Source of the DNA: Aureispira sp050633105
Lineage (GTDB): Bacteria; Bacteroidota; Bacteroidia; Chitinophagales; Saprospiraceae
Direction: 5' to 3'
NCBI GenBank assembly: GCA_050633105.1
Contig: JBOEFW010000053.1
Location: forward strand, 186,001 to 250,000
DNA length: 64,000 bases
The notes under the pieces are model-generated. The model ran no database searches. It was not told where the DNA came from and saw only the letters and a list, made by a program, of their open reading frames with translations. A program made the translations under genes and the position numbers. Position 1 is the first letter of the stretch; each line of letters opens with the position of its first letter. Positions 14,777-26,100 of the stretch are shown one piece after another.

Positions 14777-15841
14777 ATGTTGACAATTAATGACCTCAAA
14801 GAACAGGGTTTATTGCTATTTGAAACCATCAGTGGCAGCCATGCTTATGGGCTTTCTATACCTACTTCTGATGTCGACCTCAAAGGCGTTTTTATTTTGC
14901 CTAAAGCACAATTCTATGGACTAGATTATGTGCCACAGGTGAATGATACCAAGAATGACGAAGTTTACTATGAGTTGAGGCGTTTTATGGAGTTGTTATC
15001 CAAAAATAACCCTAATCTATTAGAGCTGTTACACAGTCCTGACGATTGCATTCGTTATAAAGATCCTTTGTTTGATTTAATCAAGCCATCTTTATTCTTA
15101 TCTAAAAAATGCAAAAACACTTTTGCTAATTATGCTTGGTCGCAGATTAAGAAAGCTAGAGGTTTGAATAAAAAAATTGCCAATCCAATGGCCAAGGAGC
15201 GCAAGGGGATTTTAGATTTTTGTTACATCAATTATCAACAAGGTTCTATCCCTGTTACGACTTGGTTGGCCCAAGAAGGAAAACAACAAGCGTCTTGTGG
15301 CTTGGTTGCCATTCCACATATGCACGATGTTTATGGATTGTATTATAACCCTAAAGCGGAAAGTTATAAAGGTTTGGTACGTAACAATACGGTTGATACC
15401 GTCTTGTTGAGTAGCGTGCCTGAAGGAGCCCAGCAGGTGGCTTTATTTTATTACAATAAAGACGGGTATAAGAAATATTGCAAAGACTATAAGCTGTATT
15501 GGAATTGGGTGGAGGAAAGAAATGAAAGCCGTTATGCGACCACTATTGCCCATGGTAAGAATTATGATTCTAAGAACATCATGCACACCTTTAGGTTATT
15601 GGATATGGCCTATGAAATTCTCTCGGAGGGAAAACTACAGGTTCGTCGCCCGAATAGAACGTTTTTATTAGACATTCGACAGGGGCGCTATGATTATGAT
15701 ACGCTGCTCCAACAAGCAGAAGAGAAAATCACAGCCATTGAACAAGCTTATACGACTTCTCTCCTTCCTGAAGCACCTGATAAAGCTGCTATCGAACGAA
15801 TTTTGGTGGAGATTAGATCTGCCTTTTATGCTCGAGGTTAG
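14777..15841 (+). CDS. RlaP/YcgL-like nucleotidyltransferase, copy 2
   Basis: A 354-residue member of the same superfamily as its upstream neighbour. Its signature is ETISGSHAYGLSIPTSDVDL with GS at 20-21 and acidic residues D32 and D34; the third acidic position is probably in DEVYYELRRFMELLS. It is longer than copy 1, with an extra central region (about residues 110-250) rich in Tyr and Lys and a helical C-terminus. Similarity to copy 1 is limited mainly to the catalytic region, so the duplication is old or the genes were brought together. It ends in front of a perfect 17-bp hairpin shared with the convergent neighbour. Confidence 0.82.
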   Translation: MLTINDLKEQGLLLFETISGSHAYGLSIPTSDVDLKGVFILPKAQFYGLDYVPQVNDTKNDEVYYELRRFMELLSKNNPNLLELLHSPDDCIRYKDPLFDLIKPSLFLSKKCKNTFANYAWSQIKKARGLNKKIANPMAKERKGILDFCYINYQQGSIPVTTWLAQEGKQQASCGLVAIPHMHDVYGLYYNPKAESYKGLVRNNTVDTVLLSSVPEGAQQVALFYYNKDGYKKYCKDYKLYWNWVEERNESRYATTIAHGKNYDSKNIMHTFRLLDMAYEILSEGKLQVRRPNRTFLLDIRQGRYDYDTLLQQAEEKITAIEQAYTTSLLPEAPDKAAIERILVEIRSAFYARG

Positions 15842-15846
15842 GCGTT

Positions 15847-15890
15847 CCTAGTGTCGTTCTTATCCTCTAGGGAATAAGAACGATGCTAGG
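15847..15890. terminator. 17-bp hairpin between convergent genes
   Basis: CCTAG-TG-TCGTTCTTAT (15847-15863) pairs with ATAAGAACGA-TG-CTAGG (15874-15890), two of the pairs being G-U. It sits 6 bases after the nucleotidyltransferase stop and 18 bases from the convergent gene's stop. There is no long T run, but position and strength suggest a bidirectional terminator. Confidence 0.6.
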
Positions 15891-15907
15891 TTTATCTTGG
15901 AACCTTC

Positions 15908-17434
15908 TTACTGACCGATATCGATCACGCCTGTGTGTCGAAAAAAGAGCTGTTGAAAAGGCTCGCCTGTGACTTTACTATCAATCCAACCGATGTAGTT
16001 AAAATACGTCAAGAAATCTTTTTGCGCTTCTTCTAAATTCGCTAAATCTTCCATCATTTGTATTCTAGCTTGTACAAAGGCTGCTTTGTGTTCTACTTTT
16101 GGTAATTTAATCAACTTGGTCATCAAGGTAATCAGTTTCTTTTCTGGATCTAATAGGGCATTATTCTTCCTTAGAAAACGGGTGTTGTTCTTCAAGATAG
16201 AAGCCAACAAAAGGTACTCTTCTTTCTCATAATAAATAATCATTTCGAGGTAGAGGCTAGGTTTCTTTAAAAGAATGCTGACTTCTTTTTTCATTAAGAA
16301 TTGTTCAAAAACAATCAAAGCTTCTGAATATTTCTTTGTAGCATAATAATAGACCATCAATCTAATTTGCCAAAACTCCTGCAAGTATCGAGCGGCTGAA
16401 TTCATCAGAAAATCTATGTGGTGTTGATTCTCCTCTACGTATTCTTCAAAAGCACCAAATTCTCCTTTCAAGAGATACACATCAATTTTATTTAAAAAGA
16501 TGTTCATAGGTACTCGTTGATCCAAGTGTTTGGTTTTCTTCAAGAGCCCTTGTTCTATGGCTTCAATAGTTGCGCTTAGTTGCTCAATGGTAGGTGCATA
16601 AGTAATCTGGCTTAATAAGGCGCGGTAATAAAACCCTTCATACTCTTCAAAGAGTTCTTTAGATTGTTTTTTGAGCATAGAGGAAAGCTCTTTTCCATAA
16701 AAGAAGGCCATTTTAGTATCAATCAGCAAAACAGACAGCATTCTTCTAAATTGCAACTCTTGTACACGAACTGATAGACTAAATTCTTCTGAATTGGAAT
16801 TATAAGGAGGCAGCGTATTTGCAATTTTTGTGACATCATCAAAAATCTCCTTTGGGTCCTCTTGTATCAACATTAGACTCCGCCCTAACTCCGTTCGGTA
16901 AAGGTGATAATCCTTTAAGTTTTGTATCGATTGTCCATACTCCTTGGTGTAACGTGCCAGTGTAGCTGGTTCTACATTCAAGTAATGAAAATGGGCGTTT
17001 TGCAAAGTGAACCACCATTCATATAACATGGGTAAGAAAAATAGCTTGTTGTATTGTTGAGCCAACTGTAGCAATTCCTGAAGTTTCTCTTGTACTTCTG
17101 TTAATAACTCTTTTTGATAAAGAATATCTAAATCTGCTAGTCCTTCTCTTAAAATGGCATCAATGTCTTGATAAGCAGGTTGATTTCTCAGGCTCTTAAG
17201 AATTAGTTTGTATAAATAATTCTGCAAACCACTTAACCCCTTCACATTTTGGAATTGCTGCTTGAATTTATCGCGGTCTACTTCTTCTACTTTATCTAAA
17301 TAATCAAATATTTTCAGATAAAAACTATCCACTTTATGGTTTTGTTTTTTTGTGAATAGCTTAAAAAAGCGTTTTTCCTCCTTTTTCAAAGATAGGATGA
17401 GTCTATGCAGTTTGACTGTATTGATCCTTTTCAA
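15908..17434 (-). CDS. hypothetical alpha-helical protein, 508 aa
   Basis: An unrecognised 508-residue protein that appears almost entirely alpha-helical, with regularly spaced aromatic and leucine residues suggesting TPR-like or other helical-repeat solenoids (for example YNKLFFLPMLYEWWFTLQNA and YLEMIIYYEKEEYLLLASIL). It has no signal peptide or membrane segment, so it is probably cytoplasmic. The basic N-terminus (MKRINTVKLHRLILSLKKEE) could bind nucleic acid, but this is a guess. It is transcribed divergently from the T9SS protein gene and convergently to the nucleotidyltransferases. Proteins of this size and composition are common hypotheticals in Saprospiria. Confidence 0.7.
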   Translation of the reverse strand: MKRINTVKLHRLILSLKKEEKRFFKLFTKKQNHKVDSFYLKIFDYLDKVEEVDRDKFKQQFQNVKGLSGLQNYLYKLILKSLRNQPAYQDIDAILREGLADLDILYQKELLTEVQEKLQELLQLAQQYNKLFFLPMLYEWWFTLQNAHFHYLNVEPATLARYTKEYGQSIQNLKDYHLYRTELGRSLMLIQEDPKEIFDDVTKIANTLPPYNSNSEEFSLSVRVQELQFRRMLSVLLIDTKMAFFYGKELSSMLKKQSKELFEEYEGFYYRALLSQITYAPTIEQLSATIEAIEQGLLKKTKHLDQRVPMNIFLNKIDVYLLKGEFGAFEEYVEENQHHIDFLMNSAARYLQEFWQIRLMVYYYATKKYSEALIVFEQFLMKKEVSILLKKPSLYLEMIIYYEKEEYLLLASILKNNTRFLRKNNALLDPEKKLITLMTKLIKLPKVEHKAAFVQARIQMMEDLANLEEAQKDFLTYFNYIGWIDSKVTGEPFQQLFFRHTGVIDIGQ

Positions 17435-17508
17435 AGTATTTATCTGTTTATCAAGCTTTTACCTAAAACATAGAGCGGTTAAGTATCTTAAAAGTACTAT
17501 TTTTTAGG

Positions 17509-17540
17509 TTTGCCTTACCCACCTTATCTCTATAAATTTG
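17509..17540 (+). promoter_or_regulatory. Bacteroidota-type promoter of the T9SS protein gene
   Basis: TTTG at 17509-17512 and TAAATTTG at 17533-17540 are separated by exactly 20 bases, a full match to the Bacteroidota -33/-7 consensus. It predicts a 5' leader of about 100 bases before ATG 17651. Confidence 0.65.
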
Positions 17541-17650
17541 CCTTGTTGTATAGTACAACTATGTTTAATTCAATAATTATTATGTGTTCTAAGAGAATTT
17601 TTGAGTTCCCGCCTTCCCTTAGTGCAAGACCTAAATTACAATCATAAAAC

Positions 17651-19798
17651 ATGCTAAAATTCAATTTATTATTACTTAATCTTTTACTTATTGGCAGTCT
17701 CTACTCTAGTCAAGTTCATGCACAAACCAAAATTTGGGGAGTTGGCACCGCAGTAGGAGTAGCAGATGCAGAGTTCCAAAACGCTTTTATTCAAGACACT
17801 ATGGGGCCTTTTGCGCCAACATCTTGGACCGCTCTTTCTGTTTTTGAAGCCTTTGGTAATGTCACTCCTGGTAATGCTTTTTGGGAAAGAAGTTTATTAG
17901 GTTATTCTAGAGATTATTATTCTAATCCTCCTTTTACTCCTGTTGCTACCCCATTAGCATCTCCTTCTCAACCCAATGGAGTTGCTCTTTTTGATTCAGG
18001 GTATATGGACAATGATAGCACTGCTTCTGTAGGAGTAGGTAGCTCACCAGCGGGTCACCGTGGAGAATTAATCTCTCCAAGAATTGACTTGACAGGTTAT
18101 ACTGACTCTGCTTTAGTTGTCAAGTTCTTCTCTAGATTTTCTCCTAACACTCCTGCCAATACCAATGAGGTGAGTGTAGGAATCTCTACTGATGATGGAG
18201 CTACTTGGACTAGTTTTGATTATAGAGAAATTCAACAACCAGAGATTGGAGCGTTTATAGCGGTTCCTTTTCCTACTGCAACTGCGGGTATTACTGGTTT
18301 AACACAATGCCGCATTCGTTTTGTATTTGATTCCTACTATTACTATGCAATGGTTGATGATATTACAATTGAAGTTGCTCCTGATTATGATATTGCTATG
18401 GGTCGCCCAAGTCTTTTGGATAACTCTTTATCTGGGAGAGCCGATATCGTTAGAATTGGAGGTAATAGATACCAATCGTTGTCTAACATCGATGCAGGTC
18501 ATTTAGAAGAATGGTTTTGGGGAGCAAAATTGCTTAACTATGGTGGAAAGACCATCTATCCAAGCGATAACCCTAAAATGTATGTTTCTATTGATTTCAC
18601 AGATGCTGCTAACAACGTTACAACAGATGTTTATCTAGATACGATGAATTTAGATACCTTAGAAGCTGGTCAATACGACGGATACGAGTTTATTAAATCT
18701 TTGAGAGATGTTAACTTCATTCTTATGAATGGAGCGGGTACTTATAATGTAAAATATTGGGTTGGTCATGACAATATGGATGCCTTCACTTATAATGACA
18801 CTACTTTACACACATTTGATATTACAAGTGATGCAGCTCCTTTTATTGCAAAAGGAGAATTGCGTTCGGATGGTCGTATAGGTGTTAGCCGTCCGTTCTT
18901 TCCTGGAGCGAATGATGTGACTAGTTTGGAGTGGGGTTCTGTTTATCATTTCCCCAAAGGACAAACTAATAACGTCAACATTGATTCTTTAGAATTCCGT
19001 TACTACATTCACAGAACTTATTCTGGTGTTGATTCTCATACCGTTTATGCAAATATTTACAAAGTAGTTGATGGTTCAGGTAGTACTCCTGCCAATGGTC
19101 GTATCGATGCCGATGAATTAACGCTTGTTGGTTTTAATCAAACTATTATTTCTGGTTTAAGCTCTGCACCAGCTCCTAGTTATGGAGTAGGTGTTGTGTC
19201 TAACTTTATCGATCCTGCTATTGGAAACCCATTTGCTGGTTTTGAAGATGATGGTTGGTATTATATCTCTGTGAAACAAGATCCTGCTAATACTGGTGGA
19301 CCAAGTTCTATCTCTTTCCAAACTGGTCTTTGGTTTGGTGGTCATGAGCGCAACTATTCACTAAATGTTACCAATAGAGCTCCAAACAAAATTATCAACC
19401 CTTCCCCACTTTTCATTACTACAGTTTCTGGTACTGGTTCTGGACAATCTTGGAATGGTTGGGTGGAAGGACCACATGTACCTTGTTTAGGACTTCACTT
19501 GACACCAGATTCCACCAATACGAATGTACTTACTGCTGTTGATGGAACACCTTTTTCTTTAGAGGTATCTCCTAATCCTGCTACAGAAGAGATCAACATT
19601 AGTGTAGATTTTGAATCCATCACAGATGTACAGTACACCTTAACGGATGCTACTGGACGTATTGTAGAGGTCTTACAAGTAGAACAAGTAACAACAGAAC
19701 AACGTACAATCAATATTGAACACCTTCCTGTTGGCATTTACTTTTTGACTGCTAAAACAGAACAAGGTAGCACCACACAACGTGTTGTCAAGCAATAG
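17651..19798 (+). CDS. secreted protein with type A T9SS sorting domain
   Basis: A 715-residue exported protein. A Sec signal peptide (hydrophobic residues 5-22, cleavage probably after VHA/Q) is followed by beta-rich domains. Residues about 60-240 resemble an MAM- or concanavalin-like jelly roll (VALFDSGYMDNDSTASVG, then LVVKFFSRFSPN and SVGISTDDGATW). A middle region of unrecognised sandwich domains leads to the Por-type sorting domain: LEVSPNPATEEINISVDF, LTDATGRIVE and HLPVGIYFL at residues about 635-715. The sorting domain directs export by the type IX system and attachment at the surface. The SPNP motif and GIYFL are diagnostic. Biological role is unknown; the gene has its own promoter and terminator. 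Confidence 0.88.
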   Translation: MLKFNLLLLNLLLIGSLYSSQVHAQTKIWGVGTAVGVADAEFQNAFIQDTMGPFAPTSWTALSVFEAFGNVTPGNAFWERSLLGYSRDYYSNPPFTPVATPLASPSQPNGVALFDSGYMDNDSTASVGVGSSPAGHRGELISPRIDLTGYTDSALVVKFFSRFSPNTPANTNEVSVGISTDDGATWTSFDYREIQQPEIGAFIAVPFPTATAGITGLTQCRIRFVFDSYYYYAMVDDITIEVAPDYDIAMGRPSLLDNSLSGRADIVRIGGNRYQSLSNIDAGHLEEWFWGAKLLNYGGKTIYPSDNPKMYVSIDFTDAANNVTTDVYLDTMNLDTLEAGQYDGYEFIKSLRDVNFILMNGAGTYNVKYWVGHDNMDAFTYNDTTLHTFDITSDAAPFIAKGELRSDGRIGVSRPFFPGANDVTSLEWGSVYHFPKGQTNNVNIDSLEFRYYIHRTYSGVDSHTVYANIYKVVDGSGSTPANGRIDADELTLVGFNQTIISGLSSAPAPSYGVGVVSNFIDPAIGNPFAGFEDDGWYYISVKQDPANTGGPSSISFQTGLWFGGHERNYSLNVTNRAPNKIINPSPLFITTVSGTGSGQSWNGWVEGPHVPCLGLHLTPDSTNTNVLTAVDGTPFSLEVSPNPATEEINISVDFESITDVQYTLTDATGRIVEVLQVEQVTTEQRTINIEHLPVGIYFLTAKTEQGSTTQRVVKQ

Positions 19799-19851
19799 AA
19801 TATGTGGCTTAATTTAATTAAGCATCACTACTTTTCCAAAAAGTAACCATT

Positions 19852-19884
19852 GAGTCATCCCTTCATTGGGGTGGCTCTTTTTTT
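19852..19884 (+). terminator. intrinsic terminator after the T9SS gene
   Basis: GAGTCATCC (19852-19860) pairs with GGGTGGCTC (19869-19877, two G-U pairs) and is followed by seven T. It lies 54 bases after the stop. Confidence 0.75.
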
Positions 19885-20120
19885 AGATGTAGTCTTAGCA
19901 CTCAGCAAGCGACTACCACGCCCCTTTCTTCCCCTACAGCTATGTTATTGAAATCTTGTGATGCCCTCTACTTCCAAGCACCTATTTTTAGCCTCCTAGC
20001 CTCTCTCCTCTACAGATTCCTTCCTTTATAGTAGTCGTATACTTATCAATAAACAAGCCTTCTCTTCTAAGACCAAGCAGATGATGACAAGTTGGTCGCT
20101 CCTTTATCCATTGCTCTAAC

Positions 20121-20149
20121 AAAAAAATGAGCCATCTCTAGAAGAGATG
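20121..20149 (-). terminator. intrinsic terminator after the giant gene
   Basis: CATCTCT (20133-20139) pairs perfectly with AGAGATG (20143-20149) around AGA. On the minus strand the stem is followed within five bases by seven T (20127-20121). It lies 41 bases beyond the stop of the 3298-residue gene. Confidence 0.75.
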
Positions 20150-20189
20150 ACCCATTTCATTTATTGAAGTTGTTCAATCTTAACGCAGA

Positions 20190-23100
20190 TTAGCGCTGTA
20201 GCATTATATATCCAGAGTAACGATCACCAACGCGGCCTTCTGCTTTGTTTGTTCCCGTTCCTGTGTAGGTTGTATCATTCAAATTCAAGACATAGAAGTA
20301 AGTACCATCTGGTAAATCTTTTCCATTGAACTGACCATTCCAGCCAGTAGGTTCTCCTTGATAAACTAGTGTTCCCCAACGAGAGAAGATTTTGATTTCT
20401 GCATTTGGATAATTGTTTTTACAACGAACAATCAACTGATCATTAATACCATCGCCGTTCGGTGATAATCCTTGTGGGATATAACATTCAAACTCGGTGA
20501 CTACTTCGATTAAGACTTCTACCGTATCACAGCTATTTGGACATTGTGCATCACAAAGAGCGTAGTACAAGGTATCTACCCCAAAGAAGCCAGAACGTGG
20601 TGTATAATTCAAAGTTCCTGCTGTTACATCCAAGCTTGCTTGGCCTCCATTAGTACTGTCAATAATCGCTAGACTATAACCTGCTGGGTTAGGAGCATCG
20701 TTGACAATAATATCTCCGCCAACTAAAGAATCTCTAAACTGAATGCTAAAGAAGTCATCCAAGCCCATTGGCAATGGTTCGTATTGTACATTAACACTAT
20801 CTGGCTGCTCAGAGAAACAACCATTCATAGCCACTCTCAATTGATAAAGACCAGAATCTGCTCCTGCTAACATTAGTTGCCCAATTGCTGTCGTATCAAA
20901 AGTATTATTTGGTCCAGCCCAATAATAAATCACTGGTGGAACAGGATAAGTTGTTGTGTCTTGCAATTCTAACAAATCACCATTACACAAAGGTTGTGTG
21001 TACATAATGGTAGGGTTAGGTGGTGTTGGACGAATCACAACAGTTACTGAACCATCATTAGAACAACCGTTCGCATCCGTAACAGTCAATGTATATAAAC
21101 CAGCAAATGCTAAGGTAGTATTGGTACGTGTTGGGATGGCTTGTGTACTGCTAAATCCAGCAGGGCCACTCCAAGCATAATTATTACCTGGTGCATTGTT
21201 AAGTAAAGTTAAGGTCTGCCCTTCACAAGGTGTTGTTGCTGTTGGTACAGGTACCGCTGGCAAATCCAACACATCATAATCAAAGCCTAAAGCAGAACTA
21301 TCAGAACAAATTGCGGCGCCTTGTGTCACTTGAATTTGCATAGAATAACTACCACTATCAGCAGCGGTCATGTTAGGAATAATCAAACTGTCTCCTGTAT
21401 TTGCAAGCGCAACTCCATTAAAGTACCAATTGTAAGCAATGTTGGTACCAGTATAAGCAGCAACATTAGACAGATAAACAATCCCTGTATCTCCTTCACA
21501 TGGAGGCGTACCTGTCAAAACTGGTGCAGGAACATCATTCACTGTTAAGAAAATCGAATCAGAAGCAGGACAACCACTACCATTTCGGCGATTGATGGTA
21601 AAGATATACCAACCTTGGTCGGCTACTGTAATATTGTTGATCGTCGTATCGGTTGTTATTGGATTCTGTGTAATCGCTCCATTTGGTCCAGACCACTGGT
21701 AATCGTATGCAATACCGTTAGAAGGAGCTCTTGCACTTAATGGGAACGTACTTCCTTCACATAAGACTGTATCCTGTGTAGGAATCAGTACAATTGGTGA
21801 AGCCAAAGTTACATTCACGGTATCTTGACAAATTCCAACATTACCACTCGCATCAATCGCTGTTACAGTATAAACAAAGCTTCCAATGTCTGTACAAGTA
21901 ATCAAATTTGGTGTTACAAAAGTAGTATCAATGAAACAGTTATCAAAGCTATTATTCAAGACATCAACAGGAGTCAAGGTATCTTGACCGGTATTCGTTA
22001 AGTCAATGTTGATGCTACGACAAATTAAAGCAGGAGCACTAGTATCGCGAACAGTAACAGTAGCACTACAAGAATCTAGGTTTCCATAGAAATCCGTCAC
22101 AATAATAGTGACCATTATTGCCCCTGTATCAGCACAGTTAAAGTTCATAGTGCTGCTTCCTGTATTGAATAAAATAGAAGCAATTCCACAAGAATCATAG
22201 CTACCATTATCAATGCTATCTGCTACTAAAGTAGCCGTACCACCTGTACTATTTAAGTAAACATCATAATTTCTACAAATAGCTACAGGAGGTGTATTAT
22301 CTTCTACTTGAATAACACTACTACAAGTACTACTGTTTCCACTTGCATCTGTTGCTGTCAACACTACCGTATTGTTATTTCCAACATCTGAACAACTAAA
22401 AGTCGTTTGAGTCAAGGTGAAGTTAGGTGTATTACATTGATCAATAAATGTATTGATAATTCGACCTGGGCCAACAGTTGCTACTCCTGTTGGATCCAGT
22501 TGTACAACTACTAAGCTGTCACAATCCAATACAGGTGCAATATTGTCAATCAACGTAATCACAGAAGTACAAGTAGTGGTATTGTTAGAAGCATCAATCA
22601 ATGTTAGTGTAGCGGTTAAAGGTGATTGAGCAATATCGTTACAACCATAAGTCACACAACTTTGACCATTGATTAAGGTATCAACAATAGCACAATTATC
22701 CATATTGAAGCTCATCAAGTCAGCGCCACACACAACCGCGGTTCCCATAGAATCTAACGCGACAGTAATGTTACTACAACCTTGAGTTGGTGCAATCGTA
22801 TCTCTAATGTTTAGAATAGTATTACACTGTACACTATTACCACTTTGATCGGCTACACGAACAGTGACCAATTGGTTTGTACCAATGTTAGAACAATCAA
22901 AAGTGACACTTGGTTGTCCGTTAATCGTCCAAGAAGCAATCGCACAAGTATCAAAGGCATTGGCAACTTGTTGTGGTGTTACGGTTACCGTACCATTATT
23001 ATTCAAATAAAAATCAATTGGTCCAGGTAGACATTGGATAGTTGGTGGTGTTATATCAACTACTGTTACAGTAGTTGTACAGAAACTACTATTGTTGTAT

Positions 23101-26100
23101 TGGTCGATTACAGTAAGTACTACATTGACTGGTGCCCCTACATTAGAGCAATCAAAGGTATCACTTGGGAAACCATTTATTAATCTGCTAATGTTCGTAC
23201 AGTTATCAGTACTACCACTGTCTATTCTATTAGCCGCTACAAAAACTTGACCTACTAGATTTAAATCAACAACAATACCACTACGACAAAGGGCTACAGG
23301 AGCAATGGTATCAATAACTTCTATAGTGACTGGACAAACATCACTATTTCCTGTCGAGTCAACAACAGTAAGTGTTGCTGCTGGAAACTGTCCTATTTGA
23401 CTACAGTTGTACTGTACAGAATCTGTTAAATTGATCTGATAATCGATAATACTACAGTTGTCAAAACTAGCACTATCTATTTGTTGTGCTGTAACCCAAA
23501 TACTACCAGCACTATTTAAATAAACAGGAACAGGAAGTGTAGGACAAATAGCCGTTGGGCTGATGTTATCTTGAACATTCACAATTGCGTTACATCTGGC
23601 AGTATTACCAGAAGAGTCTGTTACTTCCACTATAATAGCGTTGCTACCAATACTATCACAAGTAAAGACTAAAGTATCTACACCACTACTTAGTATCGTA
23701 CTAATACCACAGTTATCATTAGCAGTCAATACAATATTAGCAACAGGCAAGATGGCTTGTCCATTAATATCTAATGTTAAGTTGGTTGTAAAACGACAGT
23801 TCAAGGTTGGTGAAGTAATATCTCTCACATTAACAATCGCTTGACAAGTATCGCTGTTATTACTTTGATCAATAACGGTTAAAATAGCCGTATTTGCCCC
23901 AACCATTGAACAATCAAAGGTATCTCTAGCTTGTCCATTAATTAAGAAAGTAGCAATCGTACAGTTATCAGTACTACTATTACTAGTATTGTTTAAGTTA
24001 ATCGCTGGTACAATGAACTCTCCATTATTGGCAGAAAGTACTGCGTTGATAGGACCACCACAACGCGCTACTGGTGGAATTAAATCTTGAATTGTAATAA
24101 TAGCGGTACAAGAGTCTAAGTTACCCGCTAAATCCGCTACCGTAAAGAGAACCGTATCAGGTGTATTAATCGCGTTACAACTGTATAAAATGCTATCTCT
24201 TCCATTTACTCTAAAGCTAGTAGAATCAATTCCACAATCGTCATTACTACCAAAATCTAAGGCAATCGCACGAACAGTTGCAAAACCATTTGCTCCTACT
24301 TGTGCGGTAAAGGTTCCTCGACAAATCGCTGAAGGAGGGGTACAATCTTGTACCGTTACATTCGCTTGACAAGTATTCTTGTTACCATTGGCATCTTCTC
24401 GTTCCAAAACAACTACCTGTACGCCTAAATCAGCACAAGTAAAGATGGCGTTATTAGAGCCATTAATCGTTTGAATACCTGATAAACCACAAGCATCAAA
24501 CGTACCACCATCAATGTCTGCTGGGGTTACATTCACAAAACCACCACTTAAACAGATCGTTGTATCTCTACAAACCATCGTTGGAGGTACGGTATCTCTT
24601 ACATCAATACTGCCACTACAAGAACTCTGGTTACCACTGTTGTCCACTACTGTTAAGGTAACAGTATTGAAGCTCCCTACATTTGTACAATCAAAAGTGC
24701 TTGGTGTTGTAAATATGGTATCGACACCACAAGCTTCAACAATAGGTGCTCCAATAATCCAGTTAGGGTCAATCGCTAATGCTCCTGTACTGTCTAAGAA
24801 CTGTGTGCTGTTTCTACAAGTAACAAGAGGAGGCGTTACATCTTGAATATTAACACCAGCGATACAACCTGCACTATTATTACTATTATCGATAGCAACT
24901 AAGTTGATTGTATTAAAACCAGTGTCTACACAGTTATAAGTAAGGTTTGTTCCTCCATTAAGTGTAACAGAAACAACTCCACAAGCATCATTTACGGTAT
25001 ATAATCCTGTTGTAGCAGAATCAATCGTTGCTACACCCATGTTATCCAAGTTAATCGTGATCGTATCACAAACTAGAGTTGGTGCAATCGTATCTAGAAC
25101 AGTTAAAGTTGTTGTACAAGAATCTATATTACCATTAACATCGGTAGCAATTAATGTTATTGGGCGTGTTCCTATATCCGTACAAGTAACAAAGGTAGGT
25201 GCTCCTCTGAAGCTCAAAGTAGCAATGCCACAAGAGTCATTTGTACCTGCATCAAATAAGTTGGCCGTAATAGGAGCTGTTCCGCCTAGTGCTAAGTGTA
25301 CATTTACTGTTACTGGTTGGCAAGCCATATTAGGACGAACCGTGTCCATGACCATTACATTCGCAGAACAGTTATCACTGTTACCACTTTGGTCAATTAC
25401 GGTTAGAATAACAGGCGTATTGCTTCCTACATCCGCACAATTGAAGGTTGATCTACTTAATACTAGATTATTAATAGTACAATTATCTGTACTATTGTTA
25501 TTTACTTGAGCAGGAGTAATATTACCTACACCATTCGCATCTAATTGCAACTGGATTGGTGTTCCTACACAAAGAGCGATTGGATCTATATTGTCTTCTA
25601 CTGTAATCGTAGAAGGACAAGTAGCCGAGTTCGTGCTAGGATCACTCATAAAGACAGTAACTGTATTTATTCCTAAATCAGCACAAGAAAAGAAAACAGA
25701 ATCAACTCCACCTACTAAAACAGTATCAATAAGACAATTATCAAAACTACCTGTATTCAGATCTGTTGCAGCTACTCCTACAACACCATTTGTATCTAGT
25801 TGTACCGTTGGATTAACACAGAATGGTGTTGGGTTTGTTACATCACTTACAACAACGGTAGCATTACAAGAAGCAGTATTACCACTAGAATCAGTTGCGG
25901 TTAAGGTAATCGTATTACTACCAACATCTGCACAGCTGAAGATTGTTTGATTTAATGTCAAGCTAGCCAATGCACAGTTATCATTACTACCATTATTAAT
26001 AGCAGCAACTGTTGTAGAAACAGTAGAACCAACTAAAGACAAGTTCAATGGCGTTGTTCTACAAAGCGCTGTTGGAGCCACATTATCTTCCACTGTTACT

